Assembly: GCF_000367945.1 (NCBI RefSeq)
Contig: NZ_KB849179.1
Location: 310,001 to 374,000, forward strand
Reading direction: 5' to 3'
Source: Acinetobacter proteolyticus
GTDB taxonomy: Bacteria; Pseudomonadota; Gammaproteobacteria; Pseudomonadales; Moraxellaceae
Length of the DNA: 64,000 nt
The notes beneath the pieces were generated by a model that saw nothing but the letters and a program-made list of their open reading frames with translations, was not told where the DNA came from and ran no database searches. The position numbers were made by a program, and so were the translations under genes. Position 1 is the first letter of the stretch. Every line of letters begins with the position of its first letter. Below, one piece after another: positions 44,073 through 53,529 of the stretch.

Positions 44073-44765
44073 ATGTTTTTTCATGCTTCCATTCAATGGC
44101 TTGCTATTGTTAACGTATTTATTTTATGTGGATTCTTGCTGATTCAAAAGAGTAAGGCGGGTCCACTCATCAACACCGATGATGTCTCTATTACAGCAGC
44201 ACAGCAGTGTCAGCTAGAAAGCACTTATAGCTATAACAAAGACGGAACTTGGTCTTATCAAGTCGTACCTGCTTGTAATCTCAATCAAAATTTAGAAGTA
44301 TCGTTGGGTTATCACTCCAGTAAAGATCAAGATCAGATTCATGGTTTTTCGGTTCAAGCGAAAAGCATTTTAAAGCCAATGGAGAATGATTGGGGTGTTG
44401 CCAGTAGTTTGCAGCTATCACGTGATGATGTTGCTCATCATGGGGATTTAAACTGGTTTTTGAATGTTCCTGTCAGTTTTCAACTCTTAGATCAACGTTT
44501 AGCATTGGATACCAACCTCGGTTATCAACAGGCCGATGAGCGCCTCGTTCGTTGGGGAATTGCTTCAACCTATACGCTGACCGAGCATGTCGGTGTAACA
44601 GTTGAAACGTATAATCAAGATCGCCAAGCGCCATTCTTCCAGACGGCATTGCAATACAGTTTGATTCCCAATGTACTCACTTTAGAAGCCTCGTTTGGCG
44701 ATCGTCTACATTGTTTAAAACAACATTGGTTTGGACTTGGCTTGAGTTATACGCCATCATCATAA
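44073..44765 (+). CDS. Predicted outer-membrane beta-barrel protein
   Basis: 230 residues. N-terminal hydrophobic segment (about residues 8-26) is a signal peptide or anchor. The rest alternates in amphipathic strands (YSYNKDGTWSYQVVP, LEVSLGYHSS, SSLQLSRDD, LDTNLGYQQ, TVETYNQD), typical of a small barrel, though the last residue is Ser, not Phe. Two cysteine pairs could form disulfides. I do not recognise the family. GGGGAG precedes the ATG. Function unknown. Confidence 0.62.
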   Translation: MFFHASIQWLAIVNVFILCGFLLIQKSKAGPLINTDDVSITAAQQCQLESTYSYNKDGTWSYQVVPACNLNQNLEVSLGYHSSKDQDQIHGFSVQAKSILKPMENDWGVASSLQLSRDDVAHHGDLNWFLNVPVSFQLLDQRLALDTNLGYQQADERLVRWGIASTYTLTEHVGVTVETYNQDRQAPFFQTALQYSLIPNVLTLEASFGDRLHCLKQHWFGLGLSYTPSS

Positions 44766-44821
44766 TGCACTTAAATTCAGTTGATCCATCATTAAATCAT
44801 TGATAAGAATATAGGTATAAG

Positions 44822-45541
44822 ATGCAATTAAAATTTTTACATAATATTGATTTATCGAATATTGCGGACACTTTGGTCAGCCTGTCCGTTGCTTTTATTC
44901 TCGGTGCATTAATTGGCTTTGAACGTCAGTATCGACAACGCACGGCAGGACTCAGAACCAATGTTTTGGTGGCTGTCGGTGCTGCAATTTTTGTCGATAT
45001 TGCGACCAATTTAACGGGTGCAGAAGGTGCAGTCCGCGTGATTGCCTATGTGGTTTCGGGTATTGGTTTCTTGGGTGCGGGTGTGATTATGCGTCAAGAA
45101 GGTAATATTCATGGTTTAAACACGGCCGCGACCCTCTGGTGCTCAGCCGCCGTGGGGGCTTCTGCGGGTTCAGATCTCATTATTGAAGCAATACTGGCAA
45201 CGGCTTTTATCTTGGCAGCCAATACGCTGTTAAGACCGATTGTTCATGCTATTGATCGTCGTCCAATTGATGACGATACCGAGGTTTTACATGTCATCTA
45301 TATTATTTGTGACCGCAGTCAGAGTAAGGTGGTGATGGATGAATTGAATTTGACCTTGCAACACCATAATTATCCTGCCAAAGATATTGAAGTAACACCC
45401 TTTGGTGAAAAAGAGGTAGAGATTGAAGTTACTTTAATTGCCACTTCAATTGATGCAGAAGAAGCACAGCATATTACCAATCATCTGAATGCCATGCCGC
45501 AAATTCGACAGGCATTTTGGGATAAAAATACCTTTAATTAA
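44822..45541 (+). CDS. MgtC/SapB-family membrane protein
   Basis: 239 residues. Five N-terminal helices contain the MgtC signature: LGALIGFERQYRQRTAGLRTNVLVAVGAA and GIGFLGAGVIMRQ, followed by LNTAATLW. A cytoplasmic ACT-like domain follows from about 150. MgtC proteins affect magnesium homeostasis, F-ATPase activity and survival under low magnesium. No magnesium riboswitch is evident upstream. Lies 56 bases after the barrel protein. Confidence 0.88.
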   Translation: MQLKFLHNIDLSNIADTLVSLSVAFILGALIGFERQYRQRTAGLRTNVLVAVGAAIFVDIATNLTGAEGAVRVIAYVVSGIGFLGAGVIMRQEGNIHGLNTAATLWCSAAVGASAGSDLIIEAILATAFILAANTLLRPIVHAIDRRPIDDDTEVLHVIYIICDRSQSKVVMDELNLTLQHHNYPAKDIEVTPFGEKEVEIEVTLIATSIDAEEAQHITNHLNAMPQIRQAFWDKNTFN

Positions 45542-45656
45542 GCCTTTAGAAATTGTTTCTATATCATGGCATTGGGATACATTGTCTCAATAATGATATA
45601 TAAAATGTCTATTGTTTCACATAAAATGACGCCAGCTTGATAACAATGAGAACAGT

Positions 45657-47489
45657 ATGAGTTCAGAAGCACATTCAATCAGTTTAATTGCGCCAGTGGT
45701 CTTGCTTGCCGCTGCTGTAATTGCCGTTCCAATTTTTAAACGTATTGGCTTGGGTTCCGTCCTTGGTTATTTAATTGCAGGCCTGATTATTGGCCCATTT
45801 GGTTTTGCATTTTTTCATGATTCGGCTTCGATCTTACACATTGCAGAACTCGGGATTGTGATGTACTTATTTGTGATTGGTCTGGAGATGCAGCCCTCAC
45901 ATTTATGGAGTTTAAGGCGTGAAATCTTTGGACTAGGCACCTTGCAAATTGTTGCCTGTGCTTTGGCATTGACTGGCGTAGGTTTATTGTTTGGTTTTAC
46001 TTGGCAAGTTGCCTTTATCGGTGCGGCGGGTTTTGTCCTGACCTCTACAGCTATTGTGATGCAGCTGTTGGGAGATCGCGGTGATATCGCTCAGCCACAA
46101 GGGCAAAAAATTGTAGCCATTTTATTATTTGAAGATTTGTTGATTGTACCTTTACTGGCAATTGTTGCTTTTATGGCGCCGAACCATGTGGTGGAAAGTA
46201 CTTCGACCCGTTTAGAAAGCATCGGAATTGGCCTGATTGCGATTGCAGGTCTCATTGCAGCAGGGTATTGGTTGCTAAATCCGTTATTCAGATTGCTTGC
46301 TGCGGCAAAAGCCCGAGAAGTGATGACGGCGGCAGCACTTCTGGTGGTTTTAGGTGCAGCATTGTTGATGCAAGTCAGCGGTTTATCCATGGCGATGGGT
46401 GCTTTCTTGGCAGGGGTGTTGCTGTCTGAATCAACCTTTAGACATCAAATTGAAGCGGATATTGAACCCTTCCGTGGTTTATTACTGGGGTTGTTCTTCC
46501 TCGGTGTCGGGATGTCACTGGATTTATCCGTCGTTGCGCAGAACTGGAAGCTCATCATCAGTGGTGTTTTAGCTATGATGTTTGCCAAGGCTTTGATGAT
46601 TTATGTCGTTGCACGCGTCACCAAAAGCTCACATACCGAAGCTTTAGATCGAGCATTGTTGATGGCACAGGGTGGAGAGTTCGCATTTGTCCTGTTTGCA
46701 GCTGCAGTCAGTGCCCAAGTGATTGATAATTCAATTAAGTCGAACTTGACCGCGATTGTAGTGTTATCAATGGTGTTAACCCCAATTCTGGGTATCATTT
46801 TTAAACGCTTTACCGAAACTAAAGATCAGATCAATTTAGACAACGTGAGTATTGCTGAAGGCTTGAGTGGCAGCGTGCTAATGATTGGTTTTGGACGTTT
46901 TGGTCAGGTGACCAGTCAACTCTTATTGGCAAGAGGAGTAGATGTCACCATTATTGACAATGACATCGACATGATTCAAAACGCAGAAAAGTTTGGTTTT
47001 AAAATCTATTATGGCGATGGCTGCCGTTTAGATATTCTGCATGCTTCGGGTGCATCTACTGCTCAAGCCATTGTGGTTTGTGTGGATAGTAAAGAAACCA
47101 CCAATCGTATCGTGGAATTGGTCACACATGAATTTCCATTGGCTAAGCTACTGGTTCGTTCTTATGATCGTGAACATTCGCTCTATTTAGTGAAACATCA
47201 AGTGGATTATATGATTCGAGAAACCTTCGAGTCTGCGATCAAATTTGGCGGCGTGATCTTGCAAGAATTAGGCGTTGATGAAGACGAAGTACAACGTATC
47301 ACTGATGAAATTCGTGATCGTGATGATGAGCGTTTTGAAACTGAAATTGCTGCGGATGATGTCTATGCAGGTGTAGGCTTACAATATACACATTCACATC
47401 CGCGTCCAACAGCGCCATTAATTCGTCCTAAAAAAGCAGCACGTATTTTAAATGATGAGGAAGCACAAAAGGATTTAGAGGAAAAGTAA
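45657..47489 (+). CDS. CPA2-family monovalent cation:proton antiporter with TrkA-N domain
   Basis: 610 residues. About twelve to thirteen N-terminal helices of the Na/H-exchanger fold (GSVLGYLIAGLIIGP near 33), then a TrkA-N/RCK nucleotide-binding domain from about 404 (VLMIGFGRFGQV), and a charged tail. This is the KefB/KefC/YbaL layout: potassium efflux gated by glutathione adducts or nucleotides. No KefF/KefG ancillary gene is adjacent. Located in the inner membrane. Confidence 0.9.
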   Translation: MSSEAHSISLIAPVVLLAAAVIAVPIFKRIGLGSVLGYLIAGLIIGPFGFAFFHDSASILHIAELGIVMYLFVIGLEMQPSHLWSLRREIFGLGTLQIVACALALTGVGLLFGFTWQVAFIGAAGFVLTSTAIVMQLLGDRGDIAQPQGQKIVAILLFEDLLIVPLLAIVAFMAPNHVVESTSTRLESIGIGLIAIAGLIAAGYWLLNPLFRLLAAAKAREVMTAAALLVVLGAALLMQVSGLSMAMGAFLAGVLLSESTFRHQIEADIEPFRGLLLGLFFLGVGMSLDLSVVAQNWKLIISGVLAMMFAKALMIYVVARVTKSSHTEALDRALLMAQGGEFAFVLFAAAVSAQVIDNSIKSNLTAIVVLSMVLTPILGIIFKRFTETKDQINLDNVSIAEGLSGSVLMIGFGRFGQVTSQLLLARGVDVTIIDNDIDMIQNAEKFGFKIYYGDGCRLDILHASGASTAQAIVVCVDSKETTNRIVELVTHEFPLAKLLVRSYDREHSLYLVKHQVDYMIRETFESAIKFGGVILQELGVDEDEVQRITDEIRDRDDERFETEIAADDVYAGVGLQYTHSHPRPTAPLIRPKKAARILNDEEAQKDLEEK

Positions 47490-47505
47490 GAACTGATTCT
47501 ATTCC

Positions 47506-47536
47506 CCAATAAGCCTTAGTCAATCTAAGGCTTATT
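47506..47536. terminator. Bidirectional Rho-independent terminator
   Basis: AATAAGCCTTAG and CTAAGGCTTATT enclose TCAAT, followed by TTTTGC. It lies between the convergent antiporter and benE genes. Confidence 0.83.
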
Positions 47537-48703
47537 TTTTGCTTTAAATCTAAATAGTATCAATACGAAGATACCCAATAATAACCCCCAAAACGCTGAG
47601 CCAATGCCCCAGAATTGGACACCAGAAGCACTACATAAAAAGGTGAGTAGCGCAGCTTCACGTTCTTCTACATTTGAAAAAGCGACTGCAATGTTATGGC
47701 TAATCGTCGCAAAAAGCGCAATCCCTGCAAGCGCCACAATAAAGATTTGTGGGAATGACATTAGTAGGCTGACCAGTGTCGCTGCAAAGAGTCCCATTAA
47801 GATATAGAACAGACCGCAGCTAATGCCTGCGATATAACGTTTGCTTGGATCTGGATGGACTTGATCATCTAAACTTACCGCTGCACTAATTGCCGCTAAG
47901 TTTATTGAGAAACAGCCGAAAGGCGCAAAAACAGTATGTGCAATCCCAGTCCAACCGACCAACTGATTCACATGCGGGTGATAGCCATAGCTTTTAATCA
48001 TGGCAATCCCTGGCAAGTTTTGTGAAGTCATATTGATGACAAACAGTGGCAAAGCTAGGCCTAAGATAGCAGACCAAGAAAAAGAGGGCTGCATCCATAC
48101 CGGTTGGGTCAGTGACCACGTAATCGACTGGAGTTTAAAGTCAATAAAGAGTGGGCAGATCGCTGCACCTAAAATCACCGTCAGTACAATGCTATAACGT
48201 GGGAATAAGCGTTTTGAAACCAAATAGATCACAAGCATACTGAGAATAAAGCCAAGATGACTTTCTAAGCTGCTAAAAATCTGAATACCAAATTTTAATA
48301 AGATTCCTGCCAGCATGGCGCAGGTCAGACTTTGTGGAATATGGGCCAATAGTTTTTGGAAGATTCCTGAAAAACCAACAATTGCAATGGCGATACCACA
48401 GATCAGGAAGGCACCAATCGCCTCATACAAATCATAATGTCCAGTCGATGCAATGATCAATGCAATCCCAGGTGTCGACCATGCGGTGGCAACGGGATAT
48501 TTATATTTCCAAGATAGAATCAAGCCCGAGAGACCAATCGCAAGTCCCAATGCCCAAAACCAAGAACTGATTTGAGCAGTATTGGCACCTAAAGACTGTG
48601 CACCTTGGATGACGAGGATTGCGGAAACACTAATCCCGATTAAGAACGTAATAAAGCCAGCAAAAACTGCTGGAATTGAAAAATCTTGGAGGAGACGTTG
48701 CAT
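47525..48703 (-). CDS. benE: Benzoate/H+ symporter BenE-like
   Basis: 392 residues, about twelve helices, with the BenE-family blocks WSTPGIALIIASTG, GIFQKLLAHIPQSLTCAMLAGILLKFG (cut) and FGCFSINLAAISAAV. BenE of A. calcoaceticus is the founding member and takes up benzoate with protons. Here the gene is alone, not in a ben cluster, so the substrate may differ. GGAGGAGACG gives a strong ribosome site before the ATG. Confidence 0.86.
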   Translation of the reverse strand: MQRLLQDFSIPAVFAGFITFLIGISVSAILVIQGAQSLGANTAQISSWFWALGLAIGLSGLILSWKYKYPVATAWSTPGIALIIASTGHYDLYEAIGAFLICGIAIAIVGFSGIFQKLLAHIPQSLTCAMLAGILLKFGIQIFSSLESHLGFILSMLVIYLVSKRLFPRYSIVLTVILGAAICPLFIDFKLQSITWSLTQPVWMQPSFSWSAILGLALPLFVINMTSQNLPGIAMIKSYGYHPHVNQLVGWTGIAHTVFAPFGCFSINLAAISAAVSLDDQVHPDPSKRYIAGISCGLFYILMGLFAATLVSLLMSFPQIFIVALAGIALFATISHNIAVAFSNVEEREAALLTFLCSASGVQFWGIGSAFWGLLLGIFVLILFRFKAKNKP

Positions 48704-48811
48704 CTATGCATCTATACTTGTTTAAAATTTGTTGAAAAGTATATCGTTAATGCGTCTTCAATCGTAGTTCTAAAATGATTGAATAAATTGATCATTCAAT
48801 CAAATTTATGC

Positions 48812-49462
48812 TTAGGTGAGCGTCGAAGTTGCCAATCTTAAACCGAAACCAAAGAATAAGATGCCGACCAAACAAATACCCGCGGCTGCCAATTTATAAT
48901 TATGTTTGAAAAAACTGGCCAGTTTAATTCCAGAGAAAATCAAGGCGGTTAAATAGCTAAAACTTACAATTTGGACAATCAATGCCAAAACTAAAAAGCT
49001 TAATGCAGGATAGGCATAGTCAGGTTCTACAAACTGTACAAAGAAAGACAGGAAAAATAGAATTGCTTTGGGATTCAGTAAGCTGATACTGAGTGCTGTT
49101 CGATAAGGATGAACTTGATCAAGTTTAGGTAAATCAGCAAGCTCGGCATGATGAGACGGTTTATTCCAAGTTTGATAAGCACCTTGTAATAATTTAAAAC
49201 CTAAGTATGCGAGATAACAAGCCCCTGTTAATTTAAGAATAATGAACAGGATCGGGAAGGCTTTGAGTAAGGATGCTGCACCTAATACTGTACAGAGGAT
49301 TAAAATAGAATCTCCTGTAAATACACCACAAGCTGCGGCGTAACCAGTACGAATGCCATAACGAGAAGCTACGGACATGACATAGAGAGAGTTAGGGCCA
49401 GGTAATAACACAATTAAGATTGTACCAATAATATAAGTGGTTAAATCTGTTATACCGAACAC
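48812..49462 (-). CDS. LysE/RhtB-family amino-acid exporter
   Basis: 216 residues, six helices, GTG start. LLPGPNSLYVMSVASRYGIRTGYAAACGVFTGD is the LysE/RhtB N-terminal block (positions 18-50) and LNPKAILFFLSFFVQF the conserved second motif. Exports amino acids or related metabolites from the cytoplasm. It lies downstream of transaldolase across a strong hairpin and probably needs read-through or an internal promoter. Confidence 0.86.
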   Translation of the reverse strand: MFGITDLTTYIIGTILIVLLPGPNSLYVMSVASRYGIRTGYAAACGVFTGDSILILCTVLGAASLLKAFPILFIILKLTGACYLAYLGFKLLQGAYQTWNKPSHHAELADLPKLDQVHPYRTALSISLLNPKAILFFLSFFVQFVEPDYAYPALSFLVLALIVQIVSFSYLTALIFSGIKLASFFKHNYKLAAAGICLVGILFFGFGLRLATSTLT

Positions 49463-49474
49463 AATGAACTCATT

Positions 49475-49516
49475 AAAAAACCGATTTTCGCTAATATAAC
49501 AAAAATCGGTTTTTAT
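49475..49516 (-). terminator. Rho-independent terminator after tal
   Basis: AAAAACCGATTTT at about 49476 pairs with AAAATCGGTTTTT ending at 49514 across a 12-15-base loop. On the minus strand it follows the tal stop and precedes the LysE-family start. Confidence 0.75.
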
Positions 49517-49534
49517 TGGTGAAAAATCGACTAA

Positions 49535-50524
49535 TTATGGTTTGATTTCAGCATCAATACCAAAAGACTGACGTAACAATAAACTAAGCTGATCACGGGC
49601 CTTGATAAAGCCATCAATACCACCTTGCAGTAATTGGAAAGCCATCAAATCTTGCTCAAGTTCAGCTTTAAAACTCTCTTTGCTTTGTGCTGGACGTTCA
49701 ATTTTTTCTGCTTGTTGCGCAAATTCGGCACTCAGTTGAGGTTCAACAAGCTGTTGGTCTTGTTCCAACTGTGCCAACAGATTTGGGGCAATCGTAAGTA
49801 AGTCACAACCTGCTAAACCAAGTACTTGTGCCGTACTACGGAAGCTTGCACCCATTACTTGAGTCGGAATGGCATGTTGTTTGTAGTAATTATAAATTTT
49901 CTTCACAGACAGCACGCCTGGGTCTTTGGCAATTGGATATTGCTCAACACCTTCAGCTTTTTTATACCAATCTAAAATACGACCTACGAAAGGTGAGATC
50001 AGCGTGACTTTCGCATCAGCACAAGCCTGAGCTTGATGCAAACCGAATAACAAAGTCAGATTACATGGAATACCTTCAGCTTCAAGCACTTTTGCAGCCT
50101 GAATACCTTCCCATGTTGACGCGATCTTAATTAGGATACGGGATTGTTCAATGCCGTAACCTTGATAGAGCTGAGATAACTCACGTGCTTTGGCAATGGT
50201 TGCTTCCGTGTTGTAAGAAAGAGAAGCATCGACTTCGGTAGAAACACGACCATCGATCAATTTTAAAATTTCGACACCAAACTTCACAGTCAAAATATCA
50301 ATGGTGCGTTCAATCAGTTCATCACGTTGATAGCCTTCTTGCTTGGCTTGAGTATAAGCATCTTCTATCAGCTCGCGGCTTTCTGGTTGTTCAGCCGCAG
50401 CAGTAATGAGTGATGGATTGGTTGTTGCATCGAGTGGGCGAAATTTTTCAATCGCTTCTAGATCACTACTATCAGCAACAACGGTGGTTAAATTTTTTAA
50501 TTGGTGTAATGCGGTCTGAGTCAT
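49535..50524 (-). CDS. tal: Transaldolase
   Basis: 329 residues, class I TalB-like. Schiff-base lysine lies in ILIKIASTWEGI near 133; DATTNPSLI near 33 and DGRVSTEVDA near 96 are conserved. It transfers dihydroxyacetone units in the non-oxidative pentose phosphate pathway, in the cytoplasm. Stand-alone gene with its own terminator. Confidence 0.95.
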   Translation of the reverse strand: MTQTALHQLKNLTTVVADSSDLEAIEKFRPLDATTNPSLITAAAEQPESRELIEDAYTQAKQEGYQRDELIERTIDILTVKFGVEILKLIDGRVSTEVDASLSYNTEATIAKARELSQLYQGYGIEQSRILIKIASTWEGIQAAKVLEAEGIPCNLTLLFGLHQAQACADAKVTLISPFVGRILDWYKKAEGVEQYPIAKDPGVLSVKKIYNYYKQHAIPTQVMGASFRSTAQVLGLAGCDLLTIAPNLLAQLEQDQQLVEPQLSAEFAQQAEKIERPAQSKESFKAELEQDLMAFQLLQGGIDGFIKARDQLSLLLRQSFGIDAEIKP

Positions 50525-50634
50525 TGATATCGCGTTCTTACATAAACAATATTATTGGTAACTTCTGTTATAACACAATCTGCGTGAAAGCAAAGCCCTG
50601 CATTTGTTTGCAGAATTGTTTATCTTGCTGACAC

Positions 50635-51528
50635 TTATTCCTCATTTTGTTTGCGTTGTTGTCGGATATGATCGATTAAGTATTTCGCAGCAACCCCTAA
50701 TTCGCTTTCACGGCTCCAGACCAGATCAACATAGTATTCAAATTTAGGTGTGAAATCATACATATCCAAAATCTTCAGTTTCTTTTTAAGCTCAGGATTT
50801 TCATTGAACATTTGCAAGGGCAACACACCCCAACCTAAATTACGAATAATCATCATACACGCTGAATGATGATTGTCGGTACGCCAATAGTCCTTTGAAT
50901 AAAGCAATTCGGGCTTGATGCTATGATCACGGCTTGCAACTACAATTTGACGTATTTGCACTGCTTGCTCAAAAGAAACTTTATCGAGGAGCGCCAATGG
51001 ATGATTTTTTGCAATCACAGGAACAAGGGCTTCCCGTTTAAGTTCTACAAACTGTTCACGACTATCCAATTGTTCTCGCTCAAACATCAATGCAAGTTGT
51101 GCAGATTGATCCAGTAGCATCTGTAAAGCATCTTCTTGTGGTGCTGAAAAAATATTAATTTCAAGACTTGGAAAACGCTGCTCCAATAGGGTGATATAGT
51201 CGGTCCAGTTGGTATAAAGCAGTTCTGAAACTACTACAATATTTAAGGTTGACTCCAAGCCTGTACTCAGTGCATGCGCATGTTGCTTCCATTGATTCAT
51301 TTCAATCAATAATTGTTGTGTTTTCTCATAGAGCACAGTGGCTTCTGCCGTTGGGACAGGTTCACGTCCGACCCGATTAAATAAATTGAGATTGAGATCA
51401 ATTTCTAAATTGGCAATCGACATACTCACAGCAGAAGGGACTTTACCTAATTTACGGGCTGCTGCCGAGAATGAGCCTGTTTCAATGACGGTTTGAAACA
51501 TGATGAGTTGTTCTTGATTAATATTCAT
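50635..51528 (-). CDS. aceR: LysR-family activator of aceI
   Basis: 297 residues with N-terminal winged helix (LIMFQTVIETGSFSAAARKLGKVPSAVSMSIANLE cut) and a LysR effector domain. It is divergent from aceI with 87 bases between, the arrangement known for AceR, the chlorhexidine-responsive LysR activator in A. baumannii. I assign it on that context plus LysR type; the effector pocket cannot confirm the ligand. Confidence 0.85.
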   Translation of the reverse strand: MNINQEQLIMFQTVIETGSFSAAARKLGKVPSAVSMSIANLEIDLNLNLFNRVGREPVPTAEATVLYEKTQQLLIEMNQWKQHAHALSTGLESTLNIVVVSELLYTNWTDYITLLEQRFPSLEINIFSAPQEDALQMLLDQSAQLALMFEREQLDSREQFVELKREALVPVIAKNHPLALLDKVSFEQAVQIRQIVVASRDHSIKPELLYSKDYWRTDNHHSACMMIIRNLGWGVLPLQMFNENPELKKKLKILDMYDFTPKFEYYVDLVWSRESELGVAAKYLIDHIRQQRKQNEE

Positions 51529-51615
51529 CTGTCAAAAAAACTGAAAGAACCTGATTGGATTGATCAGTATTATAAAAATAAAATGGCGGATATCCAAACA
51601 AGAGAGTGTTATGAA

Positions 51616-52047
51616 ATGTTGATTTCCAAAAGAAGACTCATTCATGCAATTAGCTATGAAGTGATTTTATTGGTCATCATCGCGATTGCTTTAAGTTTTA
51701 TTTTCAGTATGCCATTAGAAGTAACCGGTATTTTAGGTACGGTTATGGCAGTCATTTCCGTATTCTGGAATATGATTTTTAACCATTATTTTGAAAAAGT
51801 AGAGCATAAATATCAGTGGGAAAGAACCATTCCAGTGCGTATTATGCATGCGATTGGATTTGAGGGCGGCTTGATGCTTGCAACAATTCCAATTATTGCG
51901 TATTTGATGAAGATGACCATCATTGAAGCAATCATCTTAGATTTCGGTTTGACCATGTGTATCTTGGTCTATACATTCATCTTCCAATGGTGTTATGACC
52001 TAGTAGAGGGGCGTTTCTTTCCAAACGCAAAATTGGCATCATCATAA
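51616..52047 (+). CDS. aceI: PACE-family chlorhexidine efflux transporter
   Basis: 143 residues, almost exactly the length of AceI, starting MLISKRRLIHAISYE with the essential Glu15 in helix 1. Two bacterial transmembrane pair (BTP) domains: VFWNMIFNHYFEK and FIFQWCYD are signature blocks. Proton-driven exporter of chlorhexidine and short-chain diamines such as cadaverine and putrescine. The frame is open further upstream into the aceR overlap, but family length and GAGAG set the start at 51616. Confidence 0.94.
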   Translation: MLISKRRLIHAISYEVILLVIIAIALSFIFSMPLEVTGILGTVMAVISVFWNMIFNHYFEKVEHKYQWERTIPVRIMHAIGFEGGLMLATIPIIAYLMKMTIIEAIILDFGLTMCILVYTFIFQWCYDLVEGRFFPNAKLASS

Positions 52048-52057
52048 TGATTGATGA

Positions 52058-52096
52058 AAAGCATTCTTCAGGATTTTCTGAAGAGTGCTTTTTTAT
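52058..52096 (+). terminator. Rho-independent terminator after aceI
   Basis: AAAGCA..CTTCAG pairs with CTGAAG..TGCTTTTTT around GATTTT with a small internal mismatch, then TATTGC. Strong T-run. Confidence 0.83.
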
Positions 52097-52238
52097 TGCT
52101 AAGAGATAAACATCATTTAATTACAGTATCTATAAAGTCAGATCGCTTAAGTTTATTTAATATCTTGAGAGCGCGCCCGAAAAAATATAAGTGCAAATAC
52201 CAAGATTTTATGACGCTAGATCGTAGGAGAATAAAAAT

Positions 52239-52634
52239 ATGCCAAGTGTACTGATTGAAGTTAGGCAACAATATCCAGTTGCCGTTGAATTGGAGATCAT
52301 GGAAGCAGTGCATACGGCGCTGAGAGATGCTTTTAAAATCATGGCCAGTGATCGAAATGTGCGTTTAATTGTACATGAAGCACATCGCTTTCAATGCCCG
52401 CCTGAAAAGGCAAAACCAGAATGTTATACCTTGATTAGTATTGATGCATTTCTTGGACGCTCATTAGATGCGAAGCGTCAGCTGTATAAATTGATTGTGC
52501 ATAATCTTGAGCCGATAGGCATTCCCAAAGATCATGTGAAAATTATGCTCCGTGAACTGCCCTCGGAGAATTTTGGTGTTCGTGGTGGACAAGCGGCTTG
52601 TGATGTTAATTTAGGTTTTAAAATTGATGTTTAG
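52239..52634 (+). CDS. Tautomerase-superfamily protein
   Basis: 131 residues. Met-Pro start exposes the catalytic Pro after methionine removal, the hallmark of the 4-oxalocrotonate tautomerase / macrophage-migration-inhibitory-factor fold, with the larger Tautomerase_2-like size. GGAG is placed before the ATG. It may isomerise an enol acid. No pathway neighbour shows which. Confidence 0.8.
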   Translation: MPSVLIEVRQQYPVAVELEIMEAVHTALRDAFKIMASDRNVRLIVHEAHRFQCPPEKAKPECYTLISIDAFLGRSLDAKRQLYKLIVHNLEPIGIPKDHVKIMLRELPSENFGVRGGQAACDVNLGFKIDV

Positions 52635-52700
52635 ATTAAATTTTTGCTAGGAAATTGCTTTTAAGAACCAACATACATTTTTAAGCCGTTAAGAATTTAG

Positions 52701-52739
52701 CCATGGCATGAGATTTAAAAATATGCCATGGTTTATTTA
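52701..52739 (+). terminator. Rho-independent terminator
   Basis: CCATGGCAT (52701-52709) and ATGCCATGG (52723-52731) form a nine-pair stem with a 13-base loop, followed by TTTATTTAT. Lies between the convergent tautomerase and DUF4291 genes. Confidence 0.7.
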
Positions 52740-53306
52740 TGGGATATAAATTGTTTCCTGAGGTAATAGTTGAGTAGCTTCATCCAATTTATTTTCTTCT
52801 ATTAATGCATGAATCTGATGAGCTAGAGGGGTAACATCTGTAATTGATGTGATCCATTCATTTACATATAACTGAACAGCTTCATGACTTAGGCCTATTT
52901 GTATTGCTCTATGATCAAGAGGACTTAATTTTAAGTCTCGTTCAGGATCCCATTGGATTCGGACTGGAGAGCTCGCTTTGAGTTGTTGCCACTGTTCCTG
53001 ATTCATTGATGGATTACGGTGACTTAGGCAACTATGTGCCAACGCCCATTCGAAACCTTCACGCGTTATATCAACAGCTAAGATTCGGCTTTGTCCATTA
53101 TCTTTAAATCCCCAGCTAGAGCGATACATCATCCAAAGGAATGAGGGTTTAATCCACGTCATTCTTTCCATCTTGAATGGTGGCGAAACAAAGGTTTGAT
53201 TTTTTAGAGCGGAGTTAGCAATAACTTCAGAATAAGCTTGATATACACGTATGGTTTTATGGTTATAAACGGCGCGAATTTGATATGCAGGAATGTTAGT
53301 TAACAT
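52737..53306 (-). CDS. DUF4291-family protein
   Basis: 189 residues from the ATG at 53306 (a GTG at 53327 would add seven). RAVYNHKTIRVYQAYS, FVSPPFKMERMTWIKPSFLWMMYRSSWG (cut) and DHRAIQIGLSHEAVQLY are the conserved DUF4291 blocks. No known function; small cytoplasmic protein. Ribosome site is weak for both starts. Confidence 0.8.
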   Translation of the reverse strand: MLTNIPAYQIRAVYNHKTIRVYQAYSEVIANSALKNQTFVSPPFKMERMTWIKPSFLWMMYRSSWGFKDNGQSRILAVDITREGFEWALAHSCLSHRNPSMNQEQWQQLKASSPVRIQWDPERDLKLSPLDHRAIQIGLSHEAVQLYVNEWITSITDVTPLAHQIHALIEENKLDEATQLLPQETIYIP

Positions 53307-53529
53307 AAGTTTGTTAGAATTTCTCACTTTTATTTGTTTAAATATTTGATTTTAAATGTAAAATTAAATTTATCTTTTTGGCAGTTCAGCTTTATTAAAC
53401 TTAAATTACGTGAATAAAATATCAAATAAAATAGCCTAAGTAAATTAGAATGCATTTAATTCAACTGCGAATTTCTTCTTTAACTAAAAAACATCATGCT
53501 AAAATAGGGAACTTATCTTTTTAGATTGC

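Noticed and set aside
47525-48703. benE as evidence for a ben (benzoate) operon here
   Set aside because: No benABCD or cat genes are near; BenE-like transporters occur alone.
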